Below are positions 12,260 to 23,137 of a stretch of 64,000 bases of DNA, in pieces. The first letter of the stretch is position 1, and each line of letters starts with the position of its first letter. Under the pieces are notes generated by a model that was not told the origin of the DNA, did no database searches, and saw nothing but the letters and a program-made list of their open reading frames with translations. The stretch lies in assembly GCA_037176845.1 (NCBI GenBank), contig JAYKXP010000039.1, positions 124,001-188,000 of the forward strand. Reading direction: 5' to 3'. The position numbers were made by a program, and so were the translations under genes. This stretch comes from Paramarasmius palmivorus. Its lineage: Eukaryota; Basidiomycota; Agaricomycetes; Agaricales; Marasmiaceae.

Positions 12260-13086
12260 ATGCCTCGCAACAAGTTTGCCAAGATCTGGAAACTACTCGA
12301 CGATCCTTTACGCGGCGCATCGCAGGCCGATGCCGCTGAACTACGTGCCTACGCTAGCGAATTCACGCTCTCCCCTCGACCTTCATCTCTCTACGGCGTG
12401 GATATCTCTACATGCTACAAACATTCTCCAAATGTCGTTTTGACTCACCAAAACCGAATCGTTGCTGTCGATGACTTGCTTTACGATATTCTTTGCTTCT
12501 GCCATGTGAAGAGCAATCACGGCGATGTGGAAAGTACGACAGCTCTAGTTCAAGAAAGCTACGCGTTCGTTCCTACCGCTCTTATCGCCGAATTTGTCAA
12601 CGATTGCCCAACATGCAACGGGGATTTGGAGATGGACAGTCCTTCTAGTGACAAGGAGAACAGCGATCGGCATAGCTACATCTACTTCGACAAACCACTC
12701 CCAAATGCACCTATGACGCTTCCGATGTCGATGACTCAGTCTGCTCCTGGCCGATTTCAATCATGCTTAGACGATGGACTCAAGAGCCTTCCTATGTCTC
12801 GTGAAGTATCGCTTTATCAAGGTATGTCTACCTGCCATCGCACTATAACCTCTTACCTAAATGTTCTACAGGTATTCCGAACGGATGGCAGTATCACTTT
12901 CCCGATTACGAGAGCGCTTTGGATGGTTTCGTGACTCAGAAGGATCCGATTGCAATGGTCCGCCAAAAGACGCTACCTACCAAATCCGAAGAAGCAGCGC
13001 TTGGATATACCAAGGGTTCCAAGCATATTGCCCTTACGGAGCGGAGACACGGAAAACGTACGTCAAGGGAGCGATTCTATGGATAG
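12260..13086 (+). CDS. unknown protein with an integrase-like HHCC zinc-binding motif
   Basis: This is a two-exon gene of about 258 residues. Residues around 70-115 contain CHVKSNHG, then about 23 residues further VPTALIAEFVNDCPTC. This H-x(4)-H-x(about 28)-C-x2-C spacing is that of the zf-H2C2 module which precedes retroviral-type integrase cores. No integrase catalytic domain follows. Instead there is an acidic linker, a segment PNGWQYHFPDYESALDGFV and a basic tail ending RTSRERFYG. Intron 12825-12872 is approximate (GTATGT...ACAG) and restores YQ|GIPNGW. Start at ATG 12260 (MPRNKFAKIWKLL). It may be a domesticated element-derived DNA-binding protein; similar stand-alone HHCC proteins occur in mushrooms as far as I recall, but the role is unknown. 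Confidence 0.6.
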
Positions 13087-13468
13087 CATAGGCTCCATCC
13101 AGGTGAATATCACAACTTCCATAATTCCGAGATGTCAGCTGAACCAGGCAAAATTAGCCACAGCCCGAGGAAAGCCTCGTAGACCATGCTCTTGCTCAGA
13201 TTGACGCGTTCTCCTTGAGCTTCCAGGTGATGCGATGCACTATTCGTCATAATGTGGTCTCACGAAAAACATCTAGGATAGCTCGGGAGCAAGCGGTCAA
13301 GATTTGAAGCAGCTATTCATGGACTCGCTTTTACTTTAGTATCTCTCACTCTATCTTGTTTCGTTCGCTCGATTTGTATCATCTTTTGATCATGTATATA
13401 CGCTGGTCGTTTAGAACCTCTATGTACCAATGCACAGATACGTTACAATAATTGTTGAGTCGAGACAG
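13087..13468. other. convergent intergenic region
   Basis: A gap between two convergent genes. It is T/A-rich with short runs such as TTTACTTTAG and is likely 3' untranslated sequence of both. No ORF or repeat is supported. Confidence 0.4.
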
Positions 13469-13910
13469 TTAGCAAGGTTTGATATACGTGCACCAAGACA
13501 ATCTGTAGGTCGCTCCATTATACGAGTAATAGGCATCCCCACGGCACTCTGAGAGATAAAATCGAAAATCAAAACTCATTCCACACCAAAGATTGTCTCA
13601 ATGACTCACGTTGGATCATGTTCTCCGTAGCGTCCCAGCACGTTTGTCTGTCGTTTGCACCAGGTTTATCGAGGGTGATATAAATGGGTGTCTGATTGAT
13701 ACCGCTACCCTTGTACTTGTAGCACTGTTGTGTTTTCCATCGGTCGTTACCGCAATAGTCGGCACGAGCAGCATATACATCGGAGGTTCCAGCGAGAGAG
13801 CCACCGTTCTCAACGCAGATAAAGACGGATTGTTGGTCGCAGGTGGCTGCCTGCACGAATGTGGAGGTAGCCTGTGCGAGAAGAGCAGCAGCGAGAGTGA
13901 GGAACTTCAT
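13469..13910 (-). CDS. small secreted cysteine-rich protein
   Basis: A two-exon gene of about 126 residues. The first 21 residues (MKFLTLAAALLAQATSTFVQ then A) form a clear signal peptide. The mature part holds about eight cysteines: ATCDQQSVFICVENGG, ADYCGNDRWKTQQCYKY, a segment GANDRQTCWDATENMIQ, and after the intron QCRGDAYYSYNGATYRLSWC and TYIKPC. The 61-nt intron at 13549-13609 (GTGAGT...CTCAG) is supported because its removal adds an even set of cysteines. Ignoring it, the frame would stop at 13569 and lose three cysteines. The Cys pattern suggests four disulfides. Family members in Agaricomycetes have no known activity; an effector-like, adhesion or antimicrobial role is conjecture. 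Start ATG 13908-13910, stop 13469-13471. Confidence 0.8.
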
Positions 13911-16333
13911 GAAGTCTAGCAATCGATACGTGTTAGTAGTGTTTGGAGAAGACAAGAAAGTGACGATTGTGACCTTGGAATTCGTTACGAGTGTAGGATG
14001 TACTTGAGGCCAATGAAACCTGTCACTAGCAAAATCGACAGCTTTTAAGAGGTCGTTTTGTACGGGCACGACGGTATCGTGGTCTGAGCTCGCGGCTAAT
14101 GTGGTCAAGAAAACCTTCATTAGAGAGGTTCGAGCCATGTTCTCGGAGATATACGCATTTGGGACGGTGCGGAGATGGGGGCGAACATCGACCAAAATCT
14201 ACGCAGCGGAGTGATGATCCAGGGACGACGGTGCCTCGAAAAAAAAAACGCGTGGTCAGGAGGCGGGCTGAGAAGGAATGGTGTGTAAAATGAAGTCCAT
14301 GAAGCATAGGTCCAGGATATTGCATGAAGATGTCCTACACCATGATGCACAATAATGTATCGCCAGAATCCCCAACGGTACTTAGTCGAGATGACGACAG
14401 GAAATTTTCATGGCTTTGCCTTGGAGTTTGACGAATTCGAATTTTGCCATATCCGTGTCTTGAAAGATTGACAGCACCGGAGAAATATTGCGAACATACA
14501 GAAAAGCAAAGGAGGAAACTCGGTAAGAGGTACATGCTTGGGCCCGGGTGCCTCGGCCGTGACTTTGAAATTTCGGTCTCCGCCGGGCCGCTCCGCTCTC
14601 AGGTTCTACACTGTCACGGTAACCACCGAATTCAAGACGCCCATATAACTTCTTTGCAAGCACCACGCGTCCCTCTCTTCGCATTCACGATGAGAGCTCT
14701 CTATTTCTCGTCAGCAGTTCGTCAGCAACTAATAGAATGAATCCATTGTTATTCAAGACTTCAAGGGCAGCTTCTCCAATGGAAGGATAAAAAAGGACAT
14801 ACCATTTCGCTATGATTCGGAGAAGGTCTTAGCGCTTAGCGCTAGTAGGGATAATCGTAGGGATTCATTTGCGACGGTAAGTGGACCTTGCATATCTGCC
14901 TTTCGCTATTGCTGCTTAATACACTCAATCCACTCGTACTCAGGCTAATACGGCGCCAATTGTGAATACGTACGGGAGACGGCATGTCGTTGAATTGAGC
15001 CTATTCTTATTCTTTATCCAAATGATACACGCTGCCGTGGTCTCTTTCTCTAGGCTGGCATAAGCTGACCCAGACTACAGGCCTGCCTTTCGAGGCATCC
15101 TCGGCTAACCTGTGTACGTGCTGTTCTCAACCCCGACGCTGGGTCAGAAGTGGCCGTGCAGCTGGCAAGGCCCTATTTGTTGTACATCGAAGAGTCTCCA
15201 AAAGTATCGAAATGCTGACACCCATCCTTGTGGGCCTATTTTCATACCTGACATTTTGGCCTCCAAGAATGCGATTTGATTGGAGAATTGACGGTGTGGA
15301 AAGCAACGGAGACCGTCAATACCCCAAGCCATTCACGATCCCACTTTCTTTTCTTCGGCTTCATTGCTATCACCCATGGTCGAAGAGCCTGTCTGGGAAC
15401 ACGAACCCGTGGAGATGTCGGGAAGCACTTTGAGTCAGACACCGAGGACGAAACCGATCGTCCCAACTCATCTCTACAAGATGTCAATGGTCGTCCTAGG
15501 TCCGCCCCACTGTCGAAAAGCGCGACATAAAGCAGAGTCGCCGAAAGCGGTTGCAGGACAACACGACGAACAGGACGTAGGAACGGTGCTCGAGTCGGAA
15601 GTGGATGAAGTCGCGGAAAGGTTTGCATTTGATCTGGTTGTGGATGACTGTGTACGTCGCTATTTCTATCCTGGTAGATAAGATCCATACCTACTTTTTG
15701 TTGCTAATGGTTACTTTCGTGCCATTGCCTCTTACAGCTGCAGCGGATCGGATCGGACCCACCGAGTTTGCGATAGCAGTGGCCCATCGAGAAACTTCCA
15801 AGAATTGTCGATATTATTGGAACCTGTGGCTTGAAGGCTACGACACGGCTGTCTGATGGAATTTGGAACATAGGTGTTGCCGGTCTTTGACAGCGGGTGT
15901 TCACGATGCCCATTCACAAGAATAGAAAACGGGAAGACAAGTATGGTCTAGTGGCTGACAGTTCGTGTATTGATTACCTACCGTCAATGTAATGAAATTG
16001 AATATTGATACTGAGTACCAGCGGGTGGACTAACTCGTTCGGGAGATTGCATGGCTGACGGTCGCGTGCTTGAGTCAAGTTTGAACTAACTTGGTGAGAT
16101 TTGGTATGCTCCCTGGCAGCATCAAGACATCCGTTTCTCGGAAATAAGCCTAGACGGTGCAATCTATAGGTTGCAAGTAAATTTAATTGTCCATGGCATG
16201 ACCGTTTCTTCTGAAATGACCGCATGTGGGGAGAGGTACCGGCCGGCAATTTCCTCGCCGCAACTCCACTAACCCCGCAGCGGATTCACGTGTTTGAACA
16301 AGCGCTCTCTCCTTCACCTTCACCAGTACCTTC
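13911..16333. other. 2.4-kb gene-poor region
   Basis: It lies between the divergent secreted-protein gene and the Lon gene. The longest open frame is 148 codons on the reverse strand (15242-15688) and has no domain; such length is expected by chance. A short reverse-strand piece near 15310-15385 (MGDSNEAEEKKVGS, then a possible splice) looks coding-like but cannot be extended. A CCAAT-type element sits near 14010-14014, about 100 nt upstream of the secreted-protein start. A small palindromic run TTAGCGCTTAGCGCTA occurs near 14830. Nothing else was seen. Confidence 0.35.
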
Positions 16334-19300
16334 ATGTCTGCTAACCGACCGACTCGCCTTCCAGTCGTACCCATTCCTTACCCCCTTGTTCTTCTTCCAG
16401 GCGCTCGACTTACCATCCCTATACCTCAACGGATAGGCGACGCTTTACTTCATGCTCAGGAAGGCTCGGGCGGGGGTGGGAGAGGTTTACCAGTCGTAGC
16501 AGCAGTACCATGTCTACCTCCACCGGAAGACCAGGACAAGGACTCTGAGATAGTTCTCGGAGACCAGCGCCTCGAAGGAAGACCAGAAATCTCGGCAAAA
16601 GAAAAGTGGGGCACAGCTACACGAATACTTCGCCTAGTGAGGCCACCACCGTCGTTCACGAATGCAAACAAGACCGGATCACCACAAGTCTACCTTGCAT
16701 CCGTGCACGCATTGACTCGGGTCAAGCTCGAGGAACCATACAATGCTAGTGCTGCCTTGACACAAGCTCTGCAAGACGGTGATCGGGAGTTGAATACGCT
16801 CAATGTTTCTTACCCGCCTCTTGCACCATACGAGAAGGAAAGGGAAGAAGAGGCACGGGAGACGGTTGTCAAATTCAAGGCCGCCGCACTCCGGTGCCTG
16901 GGACATCTGATGCAGAATACCAATGCAAATGGGAAGAAGGACGCCTACGTCAAGGTCGCCGGGATGCTCGAAGAACTACGTGCACCCGTCTCCGAATCTG
17001 CCACCTCAAGAGAACAGGAGGAAAACCGAGAAACTCTTGATCGCGCAGCATGGATGGCAGATCTACTCATTGGAAGTATACTCCCGGGCGCAAACACAGG
17101 CGAAGGTGAAGAATGGGCCGACAAGTACGGTGTGTAGTTATTCTAATTGCTTGGCTGGTCGACAAGTTCATTCCGTCATAGCGTTACTACATCAGCAAGC
17201 ACCGCTTCACCGGCTCCAACTTGCGACAACTATTCTTACCAAGATGCACACGAAACTTGAAGTTACGACCCGTATTGCTCACGCAGTCGATGAGTCCCTC
17301 TCTAAACAACAAAAGGAGTTCTTCCTACGACAACAGATGCGGGCGATTGAGAAAGAGCTTCGTGAACTACAAGCACCCCAATCCAACAATACTGTCTCGC
17401 GCAAAGACGACAAAGAAGGACATGAAGGGCAGTCGGAACTCGATCTCGACCCTAGCGAAGCCGAAGACGCCGAACTCTCGGACATCAAGCGAAAGATTGA
17501 AGCAATGGATGCAGGATCCGAAGAACGGAAGGCTGGCGTAAGGGAATGGCGTCGACTTCGGCGTTTAACCTCAGGATCGGGTGCTGGAAGTGGAAGTGGT
17601 GGAGGCATGAGCGTCGAAGGGAGCGTTGTCAGGGGCTGGGTCAGTCTTCCTTTACATTGTGTATGAGATTCTAGGTTAACGTTCCGTCCAGCTGGAGTGG
17701 TTTACTGCACTACCATGGCCGGGTACTCTACCTCAGGAAGGCACCGAAATCGAGATAGCATCCACAAAATCATTCCTTGCAGCTGCCCGTGCACAGCTGG
17801 ACAATGACCATTACGGGCTGGACAAGATCAAGAAGCGCTTAATCGAGTACCTGGCCGTCGTCAAACTAGGTGAATTACAAGCTCTTTCCGAAGCTAACTC
17901 GACAAGGGCCATCGAACAAGGTGCCATTGTTGAGCAAAAGGATGAAGTCAAGGGGAAGGAGCTCGTGCTCCGGAAACCTGACGCTCCATCTCCGCCGAAA
18001 CCGAATCGGAGAAAGAGAAGAACGAACGTCAAAGGTCCCATATTGCTGTAAGTCTAGGCTCCAGCATTGTGGCGGATGTGATGCTGACGCTCCTCCCAGC
18101 TTTGTGGGACCTCCAGGAACCGGAAAAACTTCTCTCGGGCAATCGATAGCCAAAGCCCTCAACCGACCATTCCATCGTATCTCACTCGGTGGTGTCAGAG
18201 ATGAAGCGGAAATCCGAGGCCATCGCAGAACCTATGTGGCATCAGGACCTGGAGTGATAGTCCAAGCTCTACGCAAGGCTGGCCGACCTGACTTTGTCTG
18301 TCTACTTGACGAAATCGACAAACTCGGAGGCGGAGTGGGGTCATTGCACGGGGATCCAGGTGCTGCTTTACTGGAGGTCCTAGACCCAGAGCAGAATGTT
18401 TCGTTTATGGTAAGATTCCGCCACCCATTGTCTTCCTGACATTGACATGAGCATGGACAGGATCATTATATCAACGTGCCCATTGACCTTTCACAAGTCC
18501 TCTGGATATGTACTGCCAACACTCTCGAAACAATATCGGCACCATTACTTGACAGATGCGAAGTTGTCAGGTTAGCCGGTAAGTATCATGCTGAACGATG
18601 CGTATAGACTGAATAGGCTGACGTCATGTGTTACCCAGGCTACACGCCACTCGAAAAGACCCACATTGCTCGTCGATTCTTATTGCCAAAGCAGCTGAAA
18701 GCAAATTCGATGGCCGAACATCTCGTGGACATCACGGACGAAGCAATGAAGGCGGTCGTTGAGAAGTATACCCGCGAGGCTGGCGTTAGAAACTTGGAGC
18801 GGCAGTTAGGAAGTGTTGTTAGATGGAAGGTTGTTGAATGGGCCGAGGGGATGGATGCTTCGCAGAAGCTGAGCGAAGAGGGACAAGACGCACGTGCAGG
18901 AACCGTTCTCGATGAGGATCCCTTGGTGAAATTCTCCGAGAAGCATAGTTCCATGTATAATCCCGTCGTGAGGGAGGCTGACCTGGAAGCTATACTTGGT
19001 ATAGCTAGAGTGGATGAAGAAGAGCTGGATCGTGGTGCTCCTAGACGAGGCGTTGTCTATGGACTTGTCGTGATGGGCCAAGGTGAAGGCGGAATCCTTC
19101 CTGTTGAAGCCGTATTAGTGCCTGGTACTGCTGAGAGCGGTGGACGACTAAGAACCACTGGAAGTTTGGGCGAGGTATGTTCTGTTATACCTTTAGTTTG
19201 TGCTACCATTGATCGCTCTCCCTCAGGTAATCAAGGAATCTGCGGAACTTGCACTAAGCTGGGTTAAGACCCGTGCGTACGACTTGGGAATCACTACCAC

Positions 19301-19787
19301 ACGGTACACGGATCCTCTAAAAGGCCATGGAGACGTCCATCTCCATTTACCGGCCGGTGCACAGAGAAAGGATGGACCCAGTGCCGGTGTTACAATGACT
19401 TGCGCCCTGGTATCATTACTGACAGGTTACGTTGTCAGTACGGATATTGCTATGACCGGCGAGGTTCGTCTTTCCTCTAGTCTTCTCTTCCAAGTAGGTG
19501 ATTGATGGTTTTGTTAGATCACTCTTCGCGGCCGTGTAACTCCTGTCGGTGGCATCAAAGAAAAGGTCTTGGGAGCCCATAGGGCCCAGATACGAAAAGT
19601 AATTCTTCCTTATGCGAATCGCAAAGACGTAGAGCACGATGTGCCGATGGAGGTACGGAATCACATGGAATTCGTCTTTGTCAAGAATTTGGAAGAAACA
19701 CTAGAGGCCGCTTTTGGTCAGGGTGTTATTGGATGGCGCCGAGAAGGCGGAATGGGTGTTATGGGTATGGTTGAGAGCAGGCTGTAG
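16334..19787 (+). CDS. LONP2: peroxisomal Lon protease (ATP-dependent serine protease)
   Basis: This encodes a complete Lon of about 1,000 residues after eight or so introns. The N-terminal LON domain starts [15 protein letters not shown]. The helical region [19 protein letters not shown] follows. The AAA module has Walker A GPPGTGKT at 18107-18130, Walker [10 protein letters not shown], sensor [15 protein letters not shown] and the Lon hallmark [19 protein letters not shown]. The protease domain has the Ser of [10 protein letters not shown] (codon 19380-19382) and the Lys of [11 protein letters not shown], the catalytic dyad. The protein ends ESRL: SRL fits the PTS1 peroxisomal import signal and there is no mitochondrial presequence, so it matches the peroxisomal Lon that degrades damaged matrix proteins, not mitochondrial Pim1. 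A Gly/Ser run ([11 protein letters not shown]) interrupts the helical domain. Start ATG 16334, stop 19785-19787. Confidence 0.95.
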
Positions 19788-20021
19788 AACAGCCATGGGA
19801 CTGGAATGTACCTTTTTATCTTTGTGTTATCGTTGTCGTTTTCTATCTTGTCGGAATGTGTTGTATCTCGTGGCATTTGTACAGATGATTTAGCAGTGTA
19901 TATTAAATGAAACACTTATTCATGAACGTTGAACAAGAAAACTACATATGCATGGGGTGCAAAGAAAACAAGACAGTCCAAAAACCTTCCAGTCTCAGTC
20001 TGCAAATTGAACCGAGTATTC

Positions 20022-22133
20022 TTACATCATTCGTACCAATGGGTCGAATTCTTCCAGATCCAACAGAACTGACGAATCCTTTAAAAGTTCCAAACGAGTT
20101 GCCGTCGTAACAGCTCGAAGTGTGAAAACTGCATCAAATGTCATCCATTGGCGTGCCTCACCAATGGGCATGTCCTGCCATCGTTCCTCTTGTACCGCGA
20201 CATCGACTGTGAGGGGTGCTCCGGAAGCGTCAGGGGTATCATCGACCCCCATACAACTAGGACTGCGCCCATTCCTTCCATTGGCCAAACGCCGAAGATA
20301 GTGGAGCGTGAAGTCCAATCGACACTTTTTCCAGCCTGTCACCTCCAGTACGTTGTTTTCAGGACGACTCCGAGCCTGCTCTGCCTGTGAAACCAGCGTA
20401 GGGGCTACGTATTCAGAGCATTCACCGTCGTTCATTATCATCTCGCAGTGACTGGCCAGCCAGGTATCGAAGAGCATTGTCTGGAGGAATAACAGTGTGC
20501 CCACTTGCATCCTCCAGAGCTTTCCCCTGTCAGAGCTGACTCCCTTCTGACTATTCACTTCTGCTCTTTTCTGTGTATAGTTTGTTCCCCAGTCCCTGTT
20601 CAAGGACCCATCTCGAAGTGCATTTTTCAAGTTCGACAGTATAGGAACCTGATGATTATTGGACCTGTCCACTTTCCAGCATTGGCTGATACGGTAGGTG
20701 AACTCAGCAAGATTAGTGGTGAGCCAACCACGCAGGCCACCGTACTCGGGACCCCAATTATTGCAGACTTTGTATCCCTCCACAACTACTAGATCCCGAC
20801 CGTCCTCCAAAATCTTGGAGAATAGGTCCTGCGGTGATGTCAAGAAACCTGTGGTCGCTTCAAGTAGCTGATATGCTTTCCGAGATGATACCTCTCGCTG
20901 CTTTGCCGTCCAGCGATCAGTCAAGAGTCGTCGAGGAAAAGCATTGGCAACAGCGCTGGCTGCACATAGCCCCATTAGAAAAGGAAAGCTGGGTGTGAGA
21001 GGTGTCAACCATTTTCCATTCCACGTCTGGTTCGTATCATCCTCGACATCGATCATCTCTGTCTTGAGCGCTATTTCCTGCCATCGGTTACCATCTGCCT
21101 TCGCACTGGCAGCACTGAACAACATCTCAATACCATTATACCCCCAAGAACCAACAGAAGCAAAGGAATCGCCAATGCAAAGTATGCCTTTGGACAATTT
21201 CACGAGGTTGGCTGCTTCATACCGGTTGCAGTTACGCAGCTGATGCCGGTGTCCAGGCTTGGAGAAGTAGGAAACTATCGGTTGGTTCATGGACCGTGCG
21301 GTGTCTTGTGAGGATAGGCTGCAAAATTGACCCCGCATGTCATATCTGTTCTTTTCAATGCTGACTCCTGCAGGATCCATGTCTAATAGGAGCGCGCACT
21401 GAATCAAATCAGATGCATGGACGTATAGAAGAGGGTTATCGAGGTTGGAAGCGACAGTCTCGGCATCGGCGTATGTGCGGTCCTCGGGGTGTTCCATCAA
21501 CGCCTCGACACGTTCGCGTAGCTGGGCGCTGATCTTTTCATCAGCCGTCCTTCTCAATGCTTGTAGGGTTGTCTCGTGAACCTTGTTCAAATTCAGGGGG
21601 AGTAAAGGGTCGATAACGATGTCGGACATCATGTTGTACCACGTTGCTTTAACGTGCGCAGAAGAACCTTGGTTGAGAGCAAGGAGTCGCTTTTGCGCAT
21701 TCTCTACCATGGATCGCATGCGCCACGACAGCTTAACTGGCTCACCCTTGTCAAGGATGACCACTGTGGGAGCTTTTACGAGGCGTTCTCCTTGCGCACC
21801 GACGCCGCTACCAAATGACATCCCAAACGTGTATTGCTGGCGCAGAGGAGGGGGAAAGGAAGTCACGACCTCGCGGAGAATGCTTTTCTCGAGGTGCTGG
21901 ATACATTTCACCATCGAGTCAGCTTTCATAGTTGGTTGGGCGTATTCAATCTGCAGCTGCCAGTATCGGAAAGACCACCGATATCGATTCATCGTAGACC
22001 ACTTCCCAATCGCGGCACGATTGACTTTGATTCGGGCAGGTGCAGATGAGACGTACTGCTGAATGACCTGAAGAAGCGCAATGATAAATGCGACTGAGGC
22101 AACGACGAGGGCAGCGATGTTAATGGGATCCAT
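20022..22133 (-). CDS. intronless 703-residue membrane-anchored protein (modin-like, tentative)
   Basis: A single uninterrupted frame starting at ATG 22131-22133. Residues 6-26 form a transmembrane segment (IAALVVASVAFIIALLQVIQ), followed by a basic/aromatic stretch (WSTMNRYRWSFRYWQLQIEY) and a long soluble region. No catalytic motif is visible. Recurring elements include SKGILCIGDSFASVGSWGYN and PEYGGLRGWLTTNLAEFTYR, and a Cys/Trp-rich middle. The topology (short N-terminal anchor, then QQYV, then an aromatic segment) recalls the large fungal proteins often labelled modin, but I rely on memory for this and it is not secure. The lack of introns in a gene of 2.1 kb is unusual for this genome, where nearly all neighbours have several. 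It is convergent with Lon (gap 234 nt). Confidence 0.8.
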   Translation of the reverse strand: MDPINIAALVVASVAFIIALLQVIQQYVSSAPARIKVNRAAIGKWSTMNRYRWSFRYWQLQIEYAQPTMKADSMVKCIQHLEKSILREVVTSFPPPLRQQYTFGMSFGSGVGAQGERLVKAPTVVILDKGEPVKLSWRMRSMVENAQKRLLALNQGSSAHVKATWYNMMSDIVIDPLLPLNLNKVHETTLQALRRTADEKISAQLRERVEALMEHPEDRTYADAETVASNLDNPLLYVHASDLIQCALLLDMDPAGVSIEKNRYDMRGQFCSLSSQDTARSMNQPIVSYFSKPGHRHQLRNCNRYEAANLVKLSKGILCIGDSFASVGSWGYNGIEMLFSAASAKADGNRWQEIALKTEMIDVEDDTNQTWNGKWLTPLTPSFPFLMGLCAASAVANAFPRRLLTDRWTAKQREVSSRKAYQLLEATTGFLTSPQDLFSKILEDGRDLVVVEGYKVCNNWGPEYGGLRGWLTTNLAEFTYRISQCWKVDRSNNHQVPILSNLKNALRDGSLNRDWGTNYTQKRAEVNSQKGVSSDRGKLWRMQVGTLLFLQTMLFDTWLASHCEMIMNDGECSEYVAPTLVSQAEQARSRPENNVLEVTGWKKCRLDFTLHYLRRLANGRNGRSPSCMGVDDTPDASGAPLTVDVAVQEERWQDMPIGEARQWMTFDAVFTLRAVTTATRLELLKDSSVLLDLEEFDPLVRMM

Positions 22134-23137
22134 AGCGCGGATCGAATGCTAAGGACCACAGGATAGTACGAAGTGAATGGACCGAACGGATTAATCAGCT
22201 GGGCAAAAGGCCAGGAGCGGAACCCTTGGCACCTGCTAGGTGGGCGTTAGAGCAGACAAAGAGGACAACACTATTTGGCTTACAATGTGCCTAGAGGTCT
22301 GTAAGGTCGCTTAGTCTCGAGAATCCGGAATCCGTGATGATCCATCGGTTGTTATGGTCTTTTATATCGTATGGACACGCCAAATAGAGTCCAGTTTTCC
22401 AGAATACCAATACAGCATTATGGAGGTTGAGGGTGGTCGGTGAACTTCCTTCCGGTGAACCTCTATGCATCCTCGATCAATAGTAAATGTAACAGCATAG
22501 AATAGCATTTACTATTGGGCAAAGGGTAGAATCACCATGTTACGCAGCACTGACTCTTTTGACATACCTGCACACCTCTGATTACAGTATACGACTCCGT
22601 CCCATTGTCCTTCCAATTTCGCGCTTCTTCCGCAGAGCGCCTCAATAATTGTATAGTTGAGTCACAGCTGTTGCCCATCCTCATGTTCACCACGTTCATG
22701 ATCGAGATTCCATTGTGAGTGTCAGTCTCACTGGACCAACACTGATGCCGTCTGTCTTAGCAAGTTGAAAATGAGTCATCTCACAATAATCGCACAAGCT
22801 AGAACAACATACCAGAATCTGCCGTATATCTGCCCTAGCATAAAGGATACATCTTTATGTGTTCCATCGGCGTTTGTGACTTCGAAGACGTGAAGCGTCG
22901 CCCCACAGCGTTAGAGCGAGTTCGAAGCGAGAACGAATCAAAGCTGTGGAGGGCTGGTGACGGCGGCGTAACGTGCAATATAAAAGGTTCCCACGGTTGT
23001 AAATTTGTACACTCCGCTTTTGTCAAGCTACTTGGCCTGTGTACACAGGCCGTACGAAGCCTTGAGGCTGAGGCTGAGCTGGCCTCTTATTGTTTAAATG
23101 CATGTCCTCACACTTCTTTCCCACTAATCTACCTGAC
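22134..23137. other. divergent promoter region with perfect hairpin
   Basis: A 1-kb gap between the divergent intronless gene and AAA ATPase gene. A perfect 12-bp inverted repeat CAATAGTAAATG / CATTTACTATTG lies at 22478-22489 and 22506-22517, separated by 16 nt. A TATA box serves the right-hand gene (listed separately). No ORF is supported. Confidence 0.5.
22979..22986 (+). promoter_or_regulatory. TATA box of the AAA ATPase gene
   Basis: TATAAAAG lies about 150 nt before the ATG at 23138 and is the only consensus TATA element in the divergent gap on this strand. The distance implies a 5' leader of about 110-120 nt. Confidence 0.5.

Noticed and set aside
15242..15688. 148-codon reverse frame
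   Set aside because: No domain or regulatory context; composition not convincing.
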